Assembly (NCBI GenBank): GCA_020746875.1
Contig: JAGTJL010000012.1
Span: forward strand, 1,178,001 to 1,242,000
Length of the DNA: 64,000 bases
Reading direction: 5' to 3'
DNA from: Rhexocercosporidium sp. MPI-PUGE-AT-0058
Lineage: Eukaryota; Ascomycota; Leotiomycetes; Helotiales
This document shows positions 59,483 to 64,000 of the stretch, piece by piece. The first letter of the stretch is position 1, and every line of letters starts with the position of its first letter. A model generated the notes under the pieces. That model made no database searches. It was not told where the DNA came from and saw nothing but the letters and a program-made list of their open reading frames with translations. A program made the translations under genes and the position numbers.

Positions 59483-60555
59483 CTTTGCTGCGATCCTCAG
59501 CTCCTTGGATGTCAGTTATGCGGAGAGGGGTTGAGGGCGTTTGAGGGAAGCTGTGACAGGGAGGAGCTGTTGATGGATGAAGCTCTTATCGAGAAGGCGC
59601 TAGTCAGTCAGTGGCTGTGGCCTTGCCTTGCCGCCCTGCGGCAATGTCCAAGAGTTTCCTGGAACATTGAAGTCCCATTCTCTGCGCAATTACAGATCCA
59701 TAACGGAACTATCTACTTTTTAGAATGCTCTATATGCAATCATGAATAAGAGAGGTCTTGTTTCATTTGATAATGATTATAGGGGTTCTGACTATAGTTG
59801 GATTTGGAATTCTTCTGATCACATCTAGACTTCGTCCCACAGTAACAGCTATCAATAGCCTTGTGAGTTGTAAGGGTCAGAGTCAGGTGAGTAATTAGGC
59901 GACCGCAGCTTCAAATTAACTGGTTGATGTTTCGATCAATCTCGGTGGCACGAAGCCGGTGGCTTTTGCATATAGTTGTGCTTCTGTTTCTTCGATCCTT
60001 CAATTCATCAGATTGAAAATGGAGTTTCTCTAATCCGAAACCCAATTACTTCAGTCACATCCCATCCCAGATAGAGTGTAAAGTTATACTAACGTTTTAT
60101 TGTTGATGAATATCTACAAGGGGTCCCAATTACTCCGGAAACCCAGCCTGTGCAGCCATCTCAGCAAAGGCAAAGTGTGTTTTGTGCGGCAGGGACTTTT
60201 CTGCAACTGATCAATACTCAGACAAAAAGTCCTGCACAGAAATAACAAGAGAAGAAACCCAAACTCCGGACTTCCGAGATACGCACAACGCCAAGCCGAT
60301 GAAAAAAGCAAGATAGGTAATGCAGCAAGTACCAGCAGCTAACTCTGTAGAAAAGACCAATATCCACCCGTGGACATCATCCAGCCCAAGATTGATGATC
60401 CGGCAAGATGTACAGGGATAGAGATCAGAGTCCATAAGAAAGTCATCTGTCTATCGTAAGTTCCATTCGTGTCCCATCCAAGTAATGCATCGTTGTGGTG
60501 TATCCAGAGAGCAAGTAGAGCCATTCATGTACGGATTATCGTCACGTCGTCATTT
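59483..60555. other. Intergenic, about 1.07 kb, with a possible broken membrane frame
   Basis: Between the VMA13 start and the cyclin stop, both genes on the minus strand. It includes a minus-strand frame at 60524-60114 that stays open apart from one in-frame TAG and encodes hydrophobic segments; see findings. No supported gene. Confidence 0.45.
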
Positions 60556-62188
60556 TTATCGGGCGACCATGTCAAGAGGGAGAGAAACATCAACGCCAAG
60601 GTTGACAGCATGCTTCTTAGCCCACGATCTTGTAAGAATAGAGGCTAAAACGTGTCAATACAGTTCAAAACGTGTCATAAATGGAGACTTACCCTTGAGA
60701 AACTTCTTGCTAGCGTACTTCTTGAAGAAGGCTTCATGAGTGACAGGACGGGCAAGGTAATCAACCATAAGCTTGAACACGGGCTCGATTTGATCCTCGG
60801 TGTATCCAGCATAGTGAGCCAACGTTGGGTCCTATATTTGATTAGTATGCGCTGAGAAAAAAAAACACGGAAGCATAACGTACCCATTCGCCTCGGTCAA
60901 GAATCTTACGCGCCAAGTACATAGCGGCAGCGGCAATATGGCTTGGAAGGTACTCCATGAAGCGGTGGTCAAGAAGACTGATCTCCATCAGATATTTTCC
61001 GAGGGTACGGGTCTGAATATCATAGTTGTCGGCCTTGGAGATGCGGCGGAGAAAATTCATTGGGTTTGGGTAACTCAAGTCGTAGTTGAGGGCAGTCAGG
61101 ACATATCGCTCAGCACTGAGAATCTCAGCCTCGGAGAAACCATCATCGGCAACGTGACGGAAGTTGGCGACGTGGGGAGAGAGAACCTCTTCGTACTTGG
61201 AGGCGATGAACATAGCAGTAACACCAACCAGTTGGAGTCGGTCAAGTTGAACAACCTTGGTAGAGAGAAAGCGGTCGATGATGTTGACAGCTAAGAAGAG
61301 AGTTTCGGGGAGCAGGTGGAATCGGGTGTGAACTTCAATCAACCAGTCGACCAGGATACCTCGCATCTTCCACTCAAGGTCTTCTTGGTGCTCCATATAC
61401 TCGGCATTGGGCTTGGTGTCGACTTCCAACTTCTTCAGGTACTCGAATATCTCAACAACATATTCGGCCACCATCAATGGATCATCCATGTCTTCTCTGT
61501 CCAAGTCCTCGACACCCTCGGCGAACTCCTGTGCGATTGTCTTCTCCTCAACATCCAGTTGGACCTCATTCTCCTTGTACTCCTCCTCGATGGTAATCTT
61601 CTGCTCAACCTCAATGTGGATCTTCTTTCTCGATGGCTGCTCATCCTCTGCTGGGGTCTCCTCCTTGATCGACGCGTTGTTTGACGACGTCGAGCTGGTC
61701 TTCCGCTTACCTGCAAGTACACCGGATCCAGTACGCTTTGGCTCTGCCTTCTTGTTGGTATCCTTGGTGCTCAGGGCTGATCTGGAAGAGTTTGTACGGG
61801 ACAGGTTCTTTTGGACACCAATTGGTTGAGAGGCCTTTGAAACCAGACCTGCCTTTCCTGCAGTCTTCTTTCCTTCCATGATCTCTCCTTTCGTAACATT
61901 GCTGACATCACCCAAAGCGGCACGCCTTCGCAATGGTTGGTTGTTGGTTGTGACCTTCTTTGATTGAAGAGGCTTCTTTGCACCGCTCGTAGATTCCTCA
62001 CTGAAAGCAGCGGACTTCGACCGTGTCAACCGAGTTGTTCCCACGGCACTGTTCTCGTCATTCTCGTTCGTGACAGCCCGGCGGCCAAGAGCGGCTCGAC
62101 TCTATATGGGGAATCAGTATGCTACAAAACACCGCGAGGTGCCTGGGGGGTGAGGATTTTTTCGTACAAGTCCACTTACGGGAGGCAT
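60556..62188 (-). CDS. G2/mitotic-specific cyclin B
   Basis: Regulatory subunit of Cdk1 for entry into mitosis. Exons on the minus strand: 62188-62180, 62101-60884, 60831-60693, 60644-60556; 1,455 nt, 484 aa. The first exon encodes only MPP. Two D-box-like motifs lie near the N-terminus: RAALGRRAV at about residues 5-13 and RAALGDVSN at about 70, the latter the typical R..L..D.N degron for APC/C. The cyclin box holds MRGILVDWLIEVHTRFHLLP, ETLFLAVNIIDRFLSTKVV, VGVTAMFIASKYEEVLSP and LSYPNPMNFLRRISKADNYD. The end reads ARPVTHEAFFKKYASKKFLK and ASILTRSWAKKH. Orthologous to the NimE/Clb type by motif. The longest uninterrupted frame starts at 62044, but the spliced start at 62188 restores the first D-box. 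Confidence 0.95.
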
Positions 62189-63144
62189 GATTGTTTTGGG
62201 GTTGGTGTATTGTATTAATTATTATAATTCTCTAGGATGTGGAGGCTGGGTAGCTGTTTCAATGTCAGTACGACGCGATGTAGAGGTGGAGAATCGCGTC
62301 TGGAACATGGAACGGTGGGCGTCGAGACGCGATAAAGAATGATTGAAGGCATCCAAAGCAGTAGGATACATACATGAGACTGGGTACGAGCCTAAAAGAA
62401 CACGAGTGGGTGGAATTGTTCAAGTTGTATTTGGTGCTAGAGGTATCAACAGTGTCGATGGACGGAGCGAGTTTGATGGAGGGGTGACAGCAGACACTCG
62501 ATGTGTTGGACAAACACTCGAGATGACTCGGACGGAGGAGTTAAAGTCGTGTTGGCAGATTGGAGGAGGGTAGGAGAAGAGTTGTTGTTGTTGTCTGTTG
62601 TCTGGCGGAGGAAGAGGTATGAAGTCGAGAAGAGGATGAGGACTTGGGCAGAGAGAGCTTGGTGCAGGTGTCTCTGCTCTCGGTTGTTTACCGTATGGGC
62701 TGGGTAGGTAGCGCGATTGTGGATCCCGCCGTGCCGCCAGGAAAATGCAAGGCACTGGAATCCCACCAAGAAAGCGCGATGTAAGGGCGAAAAAAAGAGA
62801 TTTGATGAGGAAGAGTTTGGTGGTGATGCAAGAAGAAGTGTTCAGAGTAAAAGCATTGCACGCTGTAGGTACGATTACTCTGGTATCAATTGATGATGCC
62901 CTTTCTCCAGGTCTGGGCAGAGAAGATTTCTGAGTGGGCCCCCATTATTGACTTCTAGTCAGCTAGCAACGGCGGCGCAACCGAAACGGCAGGGGGTGAC
63001 CGCGATCCAAGCTAGCGTTCCCGATCAGAAATTCAAAGTCATCAGATATATGGACGACATTGACGACAACTTCATTGACCTCTATCCCCCTCCCATTCCA
63101 GGGCACTCGACTCTGGCGGACAGGCCCAATTGATTCTGCCTGTC
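62189..63144. promoter_or_regulatory. Divergent promoter region, cyclin B and mitochondrial uL2
   Basis: 956 bp between divergent starts. Small frames on both strands are not supported as genes. A pyrimidine/purine-biased stretch lies at 62520-62660. Confidence 0.5.
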
Positions 63145-64000
63145 ATGCTACAACCACGATTACTGCTGCGGCAGTCCCAGAAAACCTCATGCCAATATCT
63201 TTCGGTACGAAACGCCCTTCCTCGATACTATGCCACAGTCGTCGAACCAGTCAAGCCGGAGCCCGCTTCGCAAGCAGCAGCCACTGTTGGATTTGCACCA
63301 CCTCCAACAGTTGAAGCCAGCTCTTCCTTTCAGATGCGAACATATAAGCCTCGGACCCCCGGTGTCCGCCACTTGAAGCGGCCCATCAACGACCATCTGT
63401 GGAAGGGAAGGCCATTTCTTCCTTTGACATGGGCAAAGAAAGGTCATGGAAAGGGTGGAAGAAACAACAGTGGTCGAGTGACGATCAGACATCGTGGTGG
63501 TGGACACAAGAGAAGGTTACGGAGCGTCGATTTCCTAAGAATGACTCCTGGGAAGCACACAGTCGAGCGTATCGAGCACGATCCAGGGCGAACTGCGCAC
63601 ATTGCCCTCCTCAACGAGGAAGCCACGGGGAGGAAGAGTTACATTGTAGCTGCTGAGGGAATGAGAGCAGGAGATGTTGTTCAGAGTTACAGAGCTGGTA
63701 TTCCGAAAGATCTTTTGGAGAGCATGGGAGGTTTCGTAGATCCTGGTGTGTTGGCTGCAAAGACTGCATGGAGAGGGAATTGTCTGCCACTTCACATGAT
63801 TCCAATTGGAACCATCATCTACAATGTTGGCTCGACGAAGGGGAAAGGGGCCGTCTTCTGCCGAAGTGCAGGCACCTACGCAGTAGTTGTCTCCAAAGAT
63901 GACGCAACAACGAGCGGTGGAAACAAATACGTCAACGTCCGTCTCCAGAGTGGCGAGGTACGAAAAGTAAGCAGAGATGCCTGCGCTACAATCGGTGTAG
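63145..64000 (+). CDS. Mitochondrial large-subunit ribosomal protein uL2 (3' end outside window)
   Basis: Bacterial-type L2 of the mitochondrial ribosome, near the peptidyl transferase centre. The ATG at 63145 opens a frame with no stop to the window end (285 codons). The first residues, MLQPRLLLRQSQKTSCQYLS then VRNALPRYYATVVEP, form a mitochondrial presequence. The mature part begins MRTYKPRTPGVRHLKRP and shows KGHGKGGRNNSGRVTIRHRG, GGHKRRLRSVDF, VERIEHDPGRTAHIALL, YIVAAEGMRAGD, GNCLPLHMIPIGTIIYNV and STKGKGAVFCRSAGTYAVVV. This order matches bacterial L2. The C-terminal catalytic-site histidine region is beyond the window. Yeast orthologue: RML2. Confidence 0.94.
   Translation, partial: MLQPRLLLRQSQKTSCQYLSVRNALPRYYATVVEPVKPEPASQAAATVGFAPPPTVEASSSFQMRTYKPRTPGVRHLKRPINDHLWKGRPFLPLTWAKKGHGKGGRNNSGRVTIRHRGGGHKRRLRSVDFLRMTPGKHTVERIEHDPGRTAHIALLNEEATGRKSYIVAAEGMRAGDVVQSYRAGIPKDLLESMGGFVDPGVLAAKTAWRGNCLPLHMIPIGTIIYNVGSTKGKGAVFCRSAGTYAVVVSKDDATTSGGNKYVNVRLQSGEVRKVSRDACATIGV

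Noticed and set aside
1..64000. tRNA genes, transposon open frames and long terminal repeats
   Set aside because: No cloverleaf with a GGTTCRA-type arm, no reverse transcriptase or transposase motif, and no long direct or inverted repeats noticed by eye. A covariance-model and repeat search would be needed to be sure.

Overview
The window is a nuclear segment of a filamentous ascomycete. The genes have short introns (about 43-140 nt) with GT..AG ends and CTAAC/CTGAC-like branch sites, intergenic regions are 0.2-3.7 kb, and the protein set is typical of Pezizomycotina (Cch1 calcium channel, GH125 mannosidase, fungal caspase-like protein, MATA-type HMG box, B-type cyclin with a D-box). A leotiomycete (Helotiales-like) origin is my guess from overall flavour, not something the sequence proves. 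I resolve 20 protein-coding genes, two of them cut by the window ends. For the multi-exon genes I chained exons by splice signals and reading phase, and every complete chain closes in frame. No tRNA, rRNA, CRISPR array or intact transposon was recognised.

Layout. 1-4.8 kb: a divergent pair, an acyl-CoA ligase (minus, its 3' end lies before the window) and a cytochrome P450 (plus), sharing a 754-bp promoter; this is the only part that looks like accessory or secondary metabolism. 6.8-8.8 kb: a 667-aa disordered protein of unknown function. 10-14.2 kb: ribosomal protein uL6 (RPL9) and dipeptidyl peptidase III, both minus. 14.9-16.9 kb: a convergent pair, a DUF1989 (urea-carboxylase-associated type) protein and an Asp/Glu racemase / arylmalonate-decarboxylase-like enzyme, 162 bp apart. 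17.4-19.6 kb: a membrane-anchored GH125 alpha-mannosidase. 20.6-23.3 kb: a caspase-fold (C14) protein with a long extra C-terminal region. 24-26 kb: a ferroportin-like (SLC40) transporter, then a small Ser-rich protein and about 2.7 kb without a convincing gene.

29.7-36.5 kb: the 2,191-aa Cch1 calcium-channel alpha subunit (minus). 38-41 kb: a DDT/WHIM-like PHD-finger chromatin protein. 41-44.6 kb: 3.75 kb without a convincing gene, rich in tetranucleotide repeats, upstream of an HMG-box regulator (44.6-46.2 kb). 47.2-48 kb: GINS subunit Psf1. 50.7-54.4 kb: a SulP-STAS-cyclic-nucleotide-domain transporter of the yeast Vsb1 type. 56.2-62.2 kb: glycine cleavage T-protein, V-ATPase subunit H and a mitotic cyclin B, all minus. 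63.1 kb to the end: the 5' part of mitochondrial ribosomal protein uL2.

Most genes are unrelated housekeeping loci. The neighbour relationships that may mean something are the ligase/P450 pair and the DUF1989/racemase pair. Nothing in the window is clearly a new multi-gene system. The best candidates for undescribed biology are the DUF1989/AMDase-like pair, the caspase-like protein with its uncharacterised C-terminal module, the orphan 667-aa protein, and a short palindromic motif (TACTGTAC and its complement) that recurs across intergenic regions.
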